Shown here piece by piece: positions 1 through 7,458 of a DNA stretch of 64,000 nt. Under the pieces are notes generated by a model. The model was not told the DNA's origin. It saw only the letters and a list, made by a program, of their open reading frames with translations, and did no database searches. The DNA lies in the NCBI GenBank assembly GCA_018907035.1, contig JACCIC010000272.1, forward strand, positions 1 to 64,000. Direction: 5' to 3'. The position numbers were made by a program, and so were the translations under genes. Origin of the DNA: Sycobia sp. Sy_11. Taxonomy: Eukaryota; Arthropoda; Insecta; Hymenoptera; Epichrysomallidae. Position 1 is the first letter of the stretch; each line of letters begins with the position of its first letter.

Positions 1-286
1 CTGTCATTTTCCTTCAATCCCTAAAACAAATTTTTCATTAAACCTGATTTATCGAATATATTTCTATCCATCTTTACAACTTGTGTATATGTGTAGTATT
101 ATTGTTTGCAGCACACCGGCTGCAAATAAAACCTCCCTCTCCCCCCTCCTGTTCTCCTTCTTCGCCTCTTCTCCTTCTTCTTGCTTCTTTTTTATTATAA
201 TTATTGTTATTATTAATATAATTATTATAATTCGGCGCCTCGTCCGAAATTAAACGAGCGGCGACGGAATTATCCGATTATTTTAC

Positions 287-320
287 TATAAAAGGGCCCG
301 CAAAAGGCAAAATCGGCAGT
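287..320 (+). promoter_or_regulatory. LTR core promoter (TATA box plus initiator)
   Basis: TATAAAAG lies at 287-294 and GGCAGTT starts at 315, so the A of CAGT (318) is about 31 bases from the TATA start, the normal TATA-initiator spacing. Both are conserved in the 3' LTR (TATAAAAG at 8309-8316). The RNA would begin next to GGCAGTT, which pairs with AACTGCC about 13 bases downstream, giving a hairpin at or near the 5' end of the transcript. The start point is inferred. Confidence 0.7.
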
Positions 321-424
321 TCGCCCGGTGAACCAACTGCCCCGAAGTTGTTTCACACGAACTCCTCCCGGAGCTAAAACCTTTTCCAGAGCTCGATTTA
401 ATCCTGACTTTTTTCCTTTCCGAA

Positions 425-620
425 ATTATTAACTTGATCTCTGTTGCGAGGCGCTCCTCAAAAGACAAACGGTTAATAATTTACCTTTCCTAGTAAACGT
501 GATCCTGGTTGCGAGGCGCTCCTCAAAAGACCAGCAGTTTACTTATCCGGACCAGAAATTCTCCCCTTAACTCTTGATCCTGGTTGCGAGGCGCCTCCTC
601 AAAAGACCAGCGGACTTAAG
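425..620 (+). promoter_or_regulatory. Three related stem-loops in the transcribed LTR
   Basis: Three units share the core GAGGCGCTCCTC (inner stem GAGG/CCTC, loop CGCT; the third copy has one extra C) followed by AAAAGA. Units 2 and 3 have a middle stem CTGGT/ACCAG; unit 1 has TGT/ACA there. Outer stems differ but are self-complementary: 425-433/472-480 (ATTATTAAC/GTTAATAAT), 492-498/537-543 (AGTAAAC/GTTTACT) and 566-570/616-620 (CTTAA/TTAAG). All three occur again in the 3' LTR at 8447-8642. They lie downstream of the inferred start site, so they would be in the RNA. Role unknown; packaging, dimerisation or translation control are possibilities. Confidence 0.75.
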
Positions 621-1027
621 TTTTTTCCTTATTTTTTATTCCTTTTCAAATCAACCTGTCCTCGGTTCATTAAATCCCCGCGTGGAAATAACACCGGGTA
701 TTCGTGCGGTAACTAGCGCCGAATATTAGAGGCATTGCGGAAAATAGCGCAAAATTTATACAAATAAATATATAGATCTAGCTATAGTTTACCATTATTA
801 ATTATTTTTTGTGTTTAATTTGATTTGTTTCAGAAACCTGTAGATAGAGGAGCTGATTTATTTTTCGCAAATAAATTTATATTTTTTGTTATAAAAAATT
901 ATATACTGTGTCGTGTAATATTATTTTTCCTAAAACCGCCGTCCGATCCTGAAAAACTTCCTCCCCTCTCAAAACTACCCTGGGAAGATACCGCGTAGGC
1001 TATCCCGAGGGGGATAGGAACGTTACA

Positions 1028-1045
1028 TGGCGCCCGAACAGGGAC
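1028..1045 (+). promoter_or_regulatory. Primer binding site, tRNA-Lys type
   Basis: TGGCGCCCGAACAGGGAC directly follows the LTR end. It is the 18-base sequence complementary to the 3' end of tRNA-Lys(UUU) including CCA, known from lentiviral primer sites. It primes minus-strand DNA synthesis by the RT encoded downstream. The match and the position at the LTR boundary are visible; actual tRNA use is inferred. Confidence 0.93.
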
Positions 1046-1400
1046 GAGTATAAATCCGAAAAAAATTTATATTTGAATAAAGTTTATTATTTCTGAAATT
1101 ACAGAATAATTTCTTTAAGCGGAAATTTTTTAATTGTTTATAAAAAACCGTATTTCGATTTGTGTGAAGAGAGCCTAGTGGCGGGGCTGAGCGACTAGGT
1201 GCTAAGGCGGGTTGAGCCGAAGCACGAAGTAATACAAATCTGAAATTTATTTAAAATTTTATCGTTTTGAAAATAGAAAACTAAGATAATAGTTTTCTTA
1301 TAAATAAAATAAAAAGGAATTATTTTTTCCATCTCAGAAAGAATTAAAATATTACACAGTATATTTTTTTATATATATATAAATTTCAAATCTTGCTAAA
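1046..1400 (+). promoter_or_regulatory. Leader with paired hairpins (candidate packaging region)
   Basis: AT-rich leader between primer site and gag. It contains two adjacent stem-loops. The first is CCTAGT/ACTAGG (1174-1179/1194-1199). The second is GTGCT/AGCAC (1199-1203/1221-1225) with an inner GGC/GCC stem. They are the only GC-rich part of the leader. Their place fits a packaging or dimerisation signal, but that is inference from position and shape. Confidence 0.5.
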
Positions 1401-2552
1401 ATGGCAAAAGCACGCGTAAGCTGGATCTATAAACTAACAAAAGAGCAAATTGAAAGAGAACTCGTTAAAAACAATTTACCTATAGAAGGTACAAAAGCGT
1501 ATTTGCGACAAAATTTAATTTCATATGTACGGGCTGACCCGGAGCTCTTTTTCGATAAACCAGAAGATGAAAAAGACTTCAACGAAGATGTAAATCGAAC
1601 TCAAGATCTTGAAGAAATTGAGGAAGAATTTCGCAACTATTAAACCAACAAGCAGTTGCGTCAACGTCCAGTCCAGTCGTGGCACACCAAGCTGCGATCA
1701 CACCTTTTAGCACTCCGCCTGCTACTGTATACGTGCAGCAACCGTCGGCTGCACAAGAAACGCCAAAGTGATGGACCAAATGAGAAAATGGAATTATCAC
1801 TTTGATGGCAAAAACCTACACTCTTTCCTCGAAAGGATCCATGAGTTGAAAAGAGCATATAATTTATCCGAACAACAAATTTTGAATGGATTCCCGGAAC
1901 TATTGCGAGGTGATGCACAATTATGGCATAGAAATTATGCCTCAAATTTTAAAACGTTCTCGGAATTAGAAGAAGGGTTAAGAAAATTCTACTTATCACC
2001 TAGCGAACGTCGAAATCTTGATCGACAGATCCATAATCGTGTACAAGAACCTAATGAAGACATCCGTGCATTCGATAATTCGTTAATTACACTAATGAGA
2101 CGTCGAGGAGGTTTTTCGGAGGAATAGAAAACCGAAACGATGTACTACAATATGCTCGCCGAATATAGATTACATATTCGTCGTGATGACGTCAAAACAA
2201 CGTCAGATATCGTCCAACAGTAGAAGAGTATCTGGAAACCAAAAAAAAGTGTGAGAGACAGAAAATTACGAAAAATCACACCTCCACACCAGAATATAAA
2301 ACAAGAAAACCGGAGATCCGAGTAAATAATTTTAACAACAAAATTGCTTCAGTATACGACCGAACTAAGTGTTGCTGAAAGTGCAAACAAACGGGCCACG
2401 ATCGTTTTAAGTGCACAAACCAGCAAAAGATCTTTTGTTCATATTGTGGTCGTGATAATGTGTACACCCGTGATTGCAAATGCCACCCGTCGGGAAACGC
2501 CAGGAGGGCCGAGCCCACACCGAACCTAGCTCGGCCCAACAACAACAATTAG
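1401..2552 (+). pseudogene. gag: gag, decayed
   Basis: The structural gene is broken into pieces in different frames. Frame A, 1401-1643, is an 80-residue N-terminus with a SAP-like helix-extended-helix pattern. Coding-like sequence in another frame runs about 1645-1767. Frame B, 1768-2127, is a capsid-like segment (residues such as WHRNYASNFKTFSELEEGL). Stops occur near 2125 and 2221. Around 2370-2490, back in frame A, two zinc-knuckle-like motifs follow. The first keeps C-x2-C-x4-H-x4-C but has a TGA at its second position; the second lacks the His. Frame A stops at 2550-2552, inside the frameshift region. Gag protein would form the particle. Some lesions could be homopolymer consensus errors. 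Confidence 0.85.
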
Positions 2553-5500
2553 AAATAGAAACCGACAACAGACATTTTGTAAGAGTAATGATCGGCGATT
2601 ACGAAGTGTCAGCCCTTTTGGATACGGGATCTGTAAGTTCCTATGTGAGTGAACAATTGAGTGAAATCTGTATGAAATTCGGATGGCATACTGAGCCAAG
2701 TAATCGAATTGCAGTCTTGACAAATGGCTCAGAAATAAGCCTTGGAAGAAATATTTATGGACCAATATATGTGCAAGGAAAAAGATTCCAACAAAAATTT
2801 TTAGTAATGAATGGATTGAGCCATCCTATGCTCTTAGGTATGGATACTCTAAAAAAACTTGAAATCCGTATAATATTAAACAACTGTGAAATAAATAAAT
2901 CAGTAAACAATCAAATACATCAGGTATGTACAATTGATAAACTGTACGGACTACAGAATTTAAATCCCACCGAACGTCAGAGATTAGAAAAATTTTTAAA
3001 AACAGAGATGGATAAATTTAACTTTATCAAAGGTCCTACTCCGCTCCTGCAACACGAAATCGTCGTGGAAGAAAAAACACCTATTAAACAGAAATATCGG
3101 CCAAGAAATCCGGCCATGCAAGAAATCATCAATCAGGAGGTTGATAAAATGCTAAACGAAAACGTAATTCAACCGTCAAGCAGTCCGTGGAGTTCACCAG
3201 TCGTTATTGTAAAAAAGAAGGACGGAAAAGCACGATTCTGTGTGGATTTCAGAAAAGTAAATAAAGTTACAAAGAAAGACGCTTATCCTCTTCCGCAAAT
3301 TAATGCTACACTAGACAAGCTAAGAGGAGCCCGATATCTATCCACATTAGATTTGAAAAATGGATATTGGCAAGTAGCTCTAACACCGGAAAGCCGTCCT
3401 GTCACTGCCTTCACCGTCGCCGGAAAAGGCCTATATGAATTCAATGTAATGCCGTTTGGCCTACACTCAGCACCGGCTACCTTCCAACGACTCTTAGACA
3501 GAGTGATTACTCCAGAAATGGCTCCGTATGCTTTCGCATATCTAGACGACATCGTAGTAGTCTCGTCTACGTTTGAGGAACATCTACAAAAATTAAAAGA
3601 AGTTTTCAACCGGTTAAGAATAGCGAAATTAAAACCTAAGCCGGATAAATGCCATTTCGCCCGCTCAAGTCTAAAATATTTAGGACATATTGTAGACAAA
3701 AACGGTCTACAAACCGATCCGGAAAAGGTGGCTGCTGTACTAAATTTAGCACCACCGAAAAACATGAAAGAAATTCAGCGATTTATAGGTCTAATATCAT
3801 GGTACAGACGATTTCTTAAAGATATCTCGAATGTTGCCGCACCACTACATCGACTTACTAGAAAAAAAGCTAAGTGGACCTGGGGAGAAACCGAGCAAGA
3901 TGCATTTGACAAAATCAAGCAGCTTCTCACAAACGCACCCATCCTTTCCTGTCCAGACTGGAGCCGCCCGTTTATCCTGCAAACGGATGACAGTAAAGAA
4001 GGATTGGGAGCTGCGCTTACTCAAGCGTATGAGAACAACGAACGAGTCATCGCCTTTGCAAGTCGAACACTCTCCCCAGCGGAAAAAAACTATTCCGCCA
4101 CTGAGCTAAAATGTCTAGCAATTAAATGGGGTGTGTGGAAATTTCGAGACTATTTTGAAGGATATCATTTTATTGTACTCACCGACCATCAATCGCTGAA
4201 ATGGCTTAATAACATAGAAAATCCTTCCGGTCGATTAGCCCGCTGGGCACTTGAATTAAGCCAGTACGATTTCGAAATTAAATATCGTCCTGGTAAAGAT
4301 AATTTATTAGCCGATACTTTATCTAGACAGCCGCTAGCCGTCGAAGCAACTACAATTAAAATAGCAGATCGGTACGAAAAAACATACAAAAATGTGGAGA
4401 GTGATCCTGAAAACTACCCCGATTTTTGTATCATTAATGGCAGATTATATAAGCATATTTTACACACATTAGACTTTAATGATACGAGTGAAAATTTGCA
4501 ATGGAAGATCTGTGTACCGAAATCCGAGCAACATAGAGTACTAAACGAAGTACATAACGATCCTACTGCCGGTCATCTAGGAATCTCGAAAACTCTTGTG
4601 AAGATATCCAAAAGTTATTACTGGCCTGGAATGCTCCGGATGACAACAAGCTATGTAAGAAACTGCGAGAATTGTCATCAATTTAAATCTCAACAACAAT
4701 CACCGGCTGGAAAATTGCATGCGACGTTAGTCGAACAGCCTTGGGATATCGTGGCCGTTGATCTTATAGGACCACTCCCAAGATCATCAAGATTGAACAC
4801 CTGGCTGTTAGTCATGCAGGATAAATTAACAAAGTGGGTAGAATTAAAACCCTTACGAAAAGCGACTGCCGAAGCTATAACGCTGGCAGTTAAACAACAA
4901 GTCATTCTACGTTTTGGATGCCCGAAAATTATAATTTCCGATAATGGACGACAATTCATGTCAAAAAAATTTACGAAAATGCTATCAAAATCTGGAATAA
5001 CTCACAGAAAAACACCACCGTATACGCCACAGTGTAATCCAGTAGAGCGAGCAAATAAAGTAATAAAAACCATGATTTCTCAATACATAGAGAAAAATCA
5101 TCGAACATGGGATTGCTGTTTGCACGAGCTACAATTCGCATATAATACCGCTACATCCGAAACAACGGGATTTACACCCGCTTACATAAATTTTGGAAGA
5201 GAATTAAGAGCACCCGGGTCTCTTGTCCAAAAATTTGGTCAAACTTGTAATATTACAGCCGAGAATCGGATTAAAAAAATACAAGAGACAATAGAACTTG
5301 TACAAAGTCAATTAGCTCGGAGCTTCCAAAAACAAAAACATTACTATGATCAAAACCGTCGAAAATGGAACCCGGAAATCGGCGATTATGTATATAAACG
5401 TTCACACGAATTATCTAATAAATTAGACGCGTTTAACGCAAAATTAGCTCCAAAATATCTGGGTCCGTATACTATTTTCAGGAAGGTATCGCCAGTTATA

Positions 5501-5596
5501 TACGACCTGAAAGATAATAAAGGTCAAAGTATTAAACATATTCATATCAAGGATCTACGTAAAAGATATAACAATCTAGATAAGATACCACCGTGA
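2474..5596 (+). CDS. pol: Pol polyprotein: protease, RT, RNase H, integrase
   Basis: Open frame of 1040 residues, in order as in Ty3/Gypsy. Retropepsin: DTGS at 50-53. Reverse transcriptase: about 203-375 with the YLDD active site at 356-359. RNase H: Asp near 505, TDHQ with Asp 571. Integrase: zinc finger H694-H701-C731-C734, catalytic D763, D823 and E858. Near the C-terminus a YLGPY motif resembles the GPY/F module. No chromodomain is recognised. The first Met is probably not the real start: the frame opens just upstream and sits in -1 phase to the gag zinc-knuckle frame, so Pol is most likely made as a Gag-Pol fusion by frameshifting at 2492-2498. All catalytic motifs are intact, unlike gag. 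Confidence 0.95.
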   Translation: MQMPPVGKRQEGRAHTEPSSAQQQQLEIETDNRHFVRVMIGDYEVSALLDTGSVSSYVSEQLSEICMKFGWHTEPSNRIAVLTNGSEISLGRNIYGPIYVQGKRFQQKFLVMNGLSHPMLLGMDTLKKLEIRIILNNCEINKSVNNQIHQVCTIDKLYGLQNLNPTERQRLEKFLKTEMDKFNFIKGPTPLLQHEIVVEEKTPIKQKYRPRNPAMQEIINQEVDKMLNENVIQPSSSPWSSPVVIVKKKDGKARFCVDFRKVNKVTKKDAYPLPQINATLDKLRGARYLSTLDLKNGYWQVALTPESRPVTAFTVAGKGLYEFNVMPFGLHSAPATFQRLLDRVITPEMAPYAFAYLDDIVVVSSTFEEHLQKLKEVFNRLRIAKLKPKPDKCHFARSSLKYLGHIVDKNGLQTDPEKVAAVLNLAPPKNMKEIQRFIGLISWYRRFLKDISNVAAPLHRLTRKKAKWTWGETEQDAFDKIKQLLTNAPILSCPDWSRPFILQTDDSKEGLGAALTQAYENNERVIAFASRTLSPAEKNYSATELKCLAIKWGVWKFRDYFEGYHFIVLTDHQSLKWLNNIENPSGRLARWALELSQYDFEIKYRPGKDNLLADTLSRQPLAVEATTIKIADRYEKTYKNVESDPENYPDFCIINGRLYKHILHTLDFNDTSENLQWKICVPKSEQHRVLNEVHNDPTAGHLGISKTLVKISKSYYWPGMLRMTTSYVRNCENCHQFKSQQQSPAGKLHATLVEQPWDIVAVDLIGPLPRSSRLNTWLLVMQDKLTKWVELKPLRKATAEAITLAVKQQVILRFGCPKIIISDNGRQFMSKKFTKMLSKSGITHRKTPPYTPQCNPVERANKVIKTMISQYIEKNHRTWDCCLHELQFAYNTATSETTGFTPAYINFGRELRAPGSLVQKFGQTCNITAENRIKKIQETIELVQSQLARSFQKQKHYYDQNRRKWNPEIGDYVYKRSHELSNKLDAFNAKLAPKYLGPYTIFRKVSPVIYDLKDNKGQSIKHIHIKDLRKRYNNLDKIPP
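2492..2537 (+). promoter_or_regulatory. -1 ribosomal frameshift signal (gag to pol)
   Basis: G GGA AAC at 2492-2498 is an X XXY YYZ heptamer correctly phased to the gag zinc-knuckle frame. A 7-base spacer follows, then a perfect 9-bp stem GGGCCGAGC/GCTCGGCCC (2506-2514 with 2529-2537) and a 14-base loop. The gag frame ends at 2550-2552 while pol, in -1 phase, is open across the site. Slip site, spacer and stem all fit the standard model of programmed -1 frameshifting. Confidence 0.88.
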
Positions 5597-5602
5597 ATTC
5601 AC

Positions 5603-5637
5603 TATATAAGGGCCGACCAGAGGCCCAAGTGTACAGT
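5603..5637 (+). promoter_or_regulatory. Possible internal promoter before 3' ORF
   Basis: TATATAAG at 5603-5610 lies in the 45-base gap between pol and the next ORF. ACAGTC with its A at 5635 is 32 bases downstream, normal TATA-initiator spacing. A GGGCC/GGCCC hairpin lies between them (5610-5626). Transcription from 5635 would leave only about 7 bases before the ATG at 5642, which is very short. Sequence match only. Confidence 0.3.
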
Positions 5638-5641
5638 CAAA

Positions 5642-6052
5642 ATGCAGCACCCCGTCGAACAAGAACTCTGCCGTCAATTCCTGGAACTCAGTGTTCCTAT
5701 CAAGTGTTATGGACTGCCATTCCATGCACTAATTAACACTGAGACACTGATGACCACGGCTTCAGCAGAAATCGTCAGGATACTTGAGCGACGTGGTGCT
5801 CGGCGTGTATACGGGGAAGTGGTTCTCCATCTTAACCGGGACCCGTTATACACCATTGATCCTGTCACCGTTGTGTCTACATATATGCTGGAGGTGAAAT
5901 ACACCTGCAAAGAGAAAACTAGGATGAGTAATTTCGCCATAGTCCCAGACCAGCCCGTGGACATCATTTTTGGTATGGCAGAAATCAACAAGATCGGATT
6001 TCGCATTCTATGGAACCAAAGAAGTCCAGCAGCCCAGGAACGTCGCCGATAA
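5642..6052 (+). CDS. 3' ORF resembling an inactive retropepsin
   Basis: 136 residues beginning 46 bases after the pol stop. Its plan follows the retropepsin fold: a beta segment, then ALINTET at the place where proteases have A-L-I/V-D-T-G, then near the C-terminus FAIVPDQPVDIIFGMAEI, matching the usual F-x-V-x-P-x-x-x-D-I-I-L-G-M segment. The active-site Asp is replaced by Asn and the Gly by Glu, so catalysis is not expected. The pol frame has its own intact DTGS protease, so this would be a second, paralogous domain. In-frame coding-like sequence rich in Arg and Lys, then Asp/Ser/Glu, continues past the stop to 6160. A role as an accessory or dominant-negative partner is speculation. Confidence 0.6.
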   Translation: MQHPVEQELCRQFLELSVPIKCYGLPFHALINTETLMTTASAEIVRILERRGARRVYGEVVLHLNRDPLYTIDPVTVVSTYMLEVKYTCKEKTRMSNFAIVPDQPVDIIFGMAEINKIGFRILWNQRSPAAQERRR

Positions 6053-6360
6053 AAAAGGCGACTACATCGAAGAGCCGCCAGGAGAGTTGCTGCCAGATTA
6101 GAAGACAAGGGTATTTACACCGCCACCGACTCTGAAGATCCCAGCAACGACAGCGAATAAGACTGTAAGAAATTATATTATATTAAAATTCAATTCAATT
6201 AGAAATATTAGCTGTGAAAATTTAATTATGTTAAATTATAACCCGTTGAAATTTAATTATATCGCATTTGTAAAATTAGGAAAATTTGATATAAATGATT
6301 AAGATTAAGATTAAATGATTAAGAACGAACAAGGGTCGATGCCCTCTCGAGAAAAATAAA

Positions 6361-6444
6361 ATTTAACCCGAGAAAGGTTAAATAAAAATTCTAAACTGAA
6401 TAATAATTTTAAATTTAAAATTAAATTTAAAATTATTGTTCAGT
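6361..6444 (+). promoter_or_regulatory. Two stem-loops before the last ORF
   Basis: First: ATTTAACC/GGTTAAAT (6361-6368 with 6376-6383), loop of 7. Second: a 22-bp stem, 6395-6416 with 6423-6444, fully paired except for one T/G position that is a G-U pair in RNA, loop of 6. The second ends 27 bases before the ATG at 6472. Such long pairing could affect RNA processing or translation of the last ORF; function is not known. Confidence 0.6.
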
Positions 6445-6471
6445 ACTCGTTAATAGTTACTAGCGAACACT

Positions 6472-7098
6472 ATGTCTAAAAATTTACTCACCCGGGCGCA
6501 GCGCGACCTGCTCGTCGCCGAGCAGGAGTTAAATAATAGTTTAAGAATACCGGTACGTCCGCGTTTGGTCGTACCGCCAGCACGACCGCCTCGTCTGCAG
6601 GTGGAAGGCCGATGCTCGTCCATCGTAACACACGTCGGGCCGAAACCTGTAGCCGTCCCGACGACACCACGGGTCAGCGAGGCGGACGTGCCTCCAGCCG
6701 ACGGCGAGCAGCCCGCCCTGCCGAGTAATGCACGAACACCCGGGCCACCACGACCTGCGCCACCACTGCTGCCAGCTGAGCAGACCGTTCCGCTGGGGAT
6801 GCCGTCGTTACCGGCTCCCGAATATAAACCACACGGTTCGACCCCGACGGACGACGCGCGCCCCTGGCGTGCGTTCGTCTACGACGAGGAGGCCACGTTA
6901 TTTTTCCATCTGGGAGCCGTGCGGCATCGTCAGCGCATCGGGAACCGGAGGTTCCACATGCGGATGGATGCAAAAACGGGGCATGTGAGATGTGTCACAT
7001 GCTCCGAGAAAAAAATCTGTATGTTTACACTTTTATTTTTAAAAAAAAAACACACACATTATTTTTTTTTAAGACACATTTTTTTTATATACACATAA
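6472..7098 (+). CDS. Proline-rich 3' ORF, function unknown
   Basis: 208 residues in a GC-rich island within an AT-rich element. Residues about 25-125 are rich in Pro, Ala and Arg. Residues about 130-180 form a compact block with RPWRAFVYDEEATLFFHLGA and a basic, His- and Cys-containing end (RMDAKTGHVRCVTCSEKK), possibly metal or nucleic-acid binding. The last 25 residues are encoded by A- and T-runs and may not be functional. It is not recognisable as an envelope: no signal peptide, glycoprotein pattern or fusion segment is seen. Its composition differs sharply from pol and suggests a separate origin. Confidence 0.5.
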   Translation: MSKNLLTRAQRDLLVAEQELNNSLRIPVRPRLVVPPARPPRLQVEGRCSSIVTHVGPKPVAVPTTPRVSEADVPPADGEQPALPSNARTPGPPRPAPPLLPAEQTVPLGMPSLPAPEYKPHGSTPTDDARPWRAFVYDEEATLFFHLGAVRHRQRIGNRRFHMRMDAKTGHVRCVTCSEKKICMFTLLFLKKKHTHYFFLRHIFFIYT

Positions 7099-7099
7099 T

Positions 7100-7190
7100 A
7101 TTATTGCGAACAGTACAAACTTTCTCTAGCTTGCAATATATTTAGATGCAATAATATATACGAAATAAAAATATTTCGATACCCCGCACT

Positions 7191-7243
<53 letters not shown>

Positions 7244-7443
7244 CATTGCAACACTCTCGAGAAAATTCTTATATTCGAGTTAAACTCGCACGCCGTGTCC
7301 TTTTGCGATCATATACAATATATTTTTTTTAACTTCAATAAGCATTTGCGAAATTGTAATGATATTTTTTTGTTGTAAAGAGATCCTGCTCTTTTATATT
7401 TTCCAAGATAAAATTATACACTATACACACGCGCCGCGCTCCC
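7100..7443. other. AT-rich 3' untranslated stretch with (TA)n
   Basis: No coding signal. It contains a (TA)n array at 7195-7241 and leads to the polypurine tract. Confidence 0.6.
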
Positions 7444-7458
7444 GAAAAAGGAGGGAGA
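7444..7458 (+). promoter_or_regulatory. Polypurine tract
   Basis: GAAAAAGGAGGGAGA, an all-purine run of 15 bases, is directly followed by TG, the expected LTR start. It would prime plus-strand DNA synthesis. The choice rests on composition and position, as the U3 start cannot be confirmed from the truncated 5' LTR. Confidence 0.7.

Larger units (their letters stand above)
1..1027 (+). repeat. 5' LTR (partial, U3 start outside window)
   Basis: It ends in ACGTTACA immediately before the primer binding site, as the 3' LTR ends at 9049. Positions 77-139 and about 215-1027 align with the 3' LTR. Positions 1-76 and 140-200 (a pyrimidine-rich CTCC/TTCT tract) do not, so this U3 differs from that of the 3' copy. 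The segment holds a TATA box, an initiator-like CAGTT and three stem-loops. A pyrimidine tract ending TTTGTTTCAG near 832 resembles a splice acceptor. AATAAA-like A+T motifs near 764 and 868 are candidate polyadenylation signals. Confidence 0.9.

Noticed and set aside
3283..3765. Minus-strand frame of 160 codons inside pol
   Set aside because: Shadow of the intact plus-strand RT; no features of its own.
6472..7098. Envelope gene of the first element
   Set aside because: No signal peptide, transmembrane anchor, Cys pattern or glycosylation pattern; the hydrophobic C-terminus is encoded by simple T-runs.
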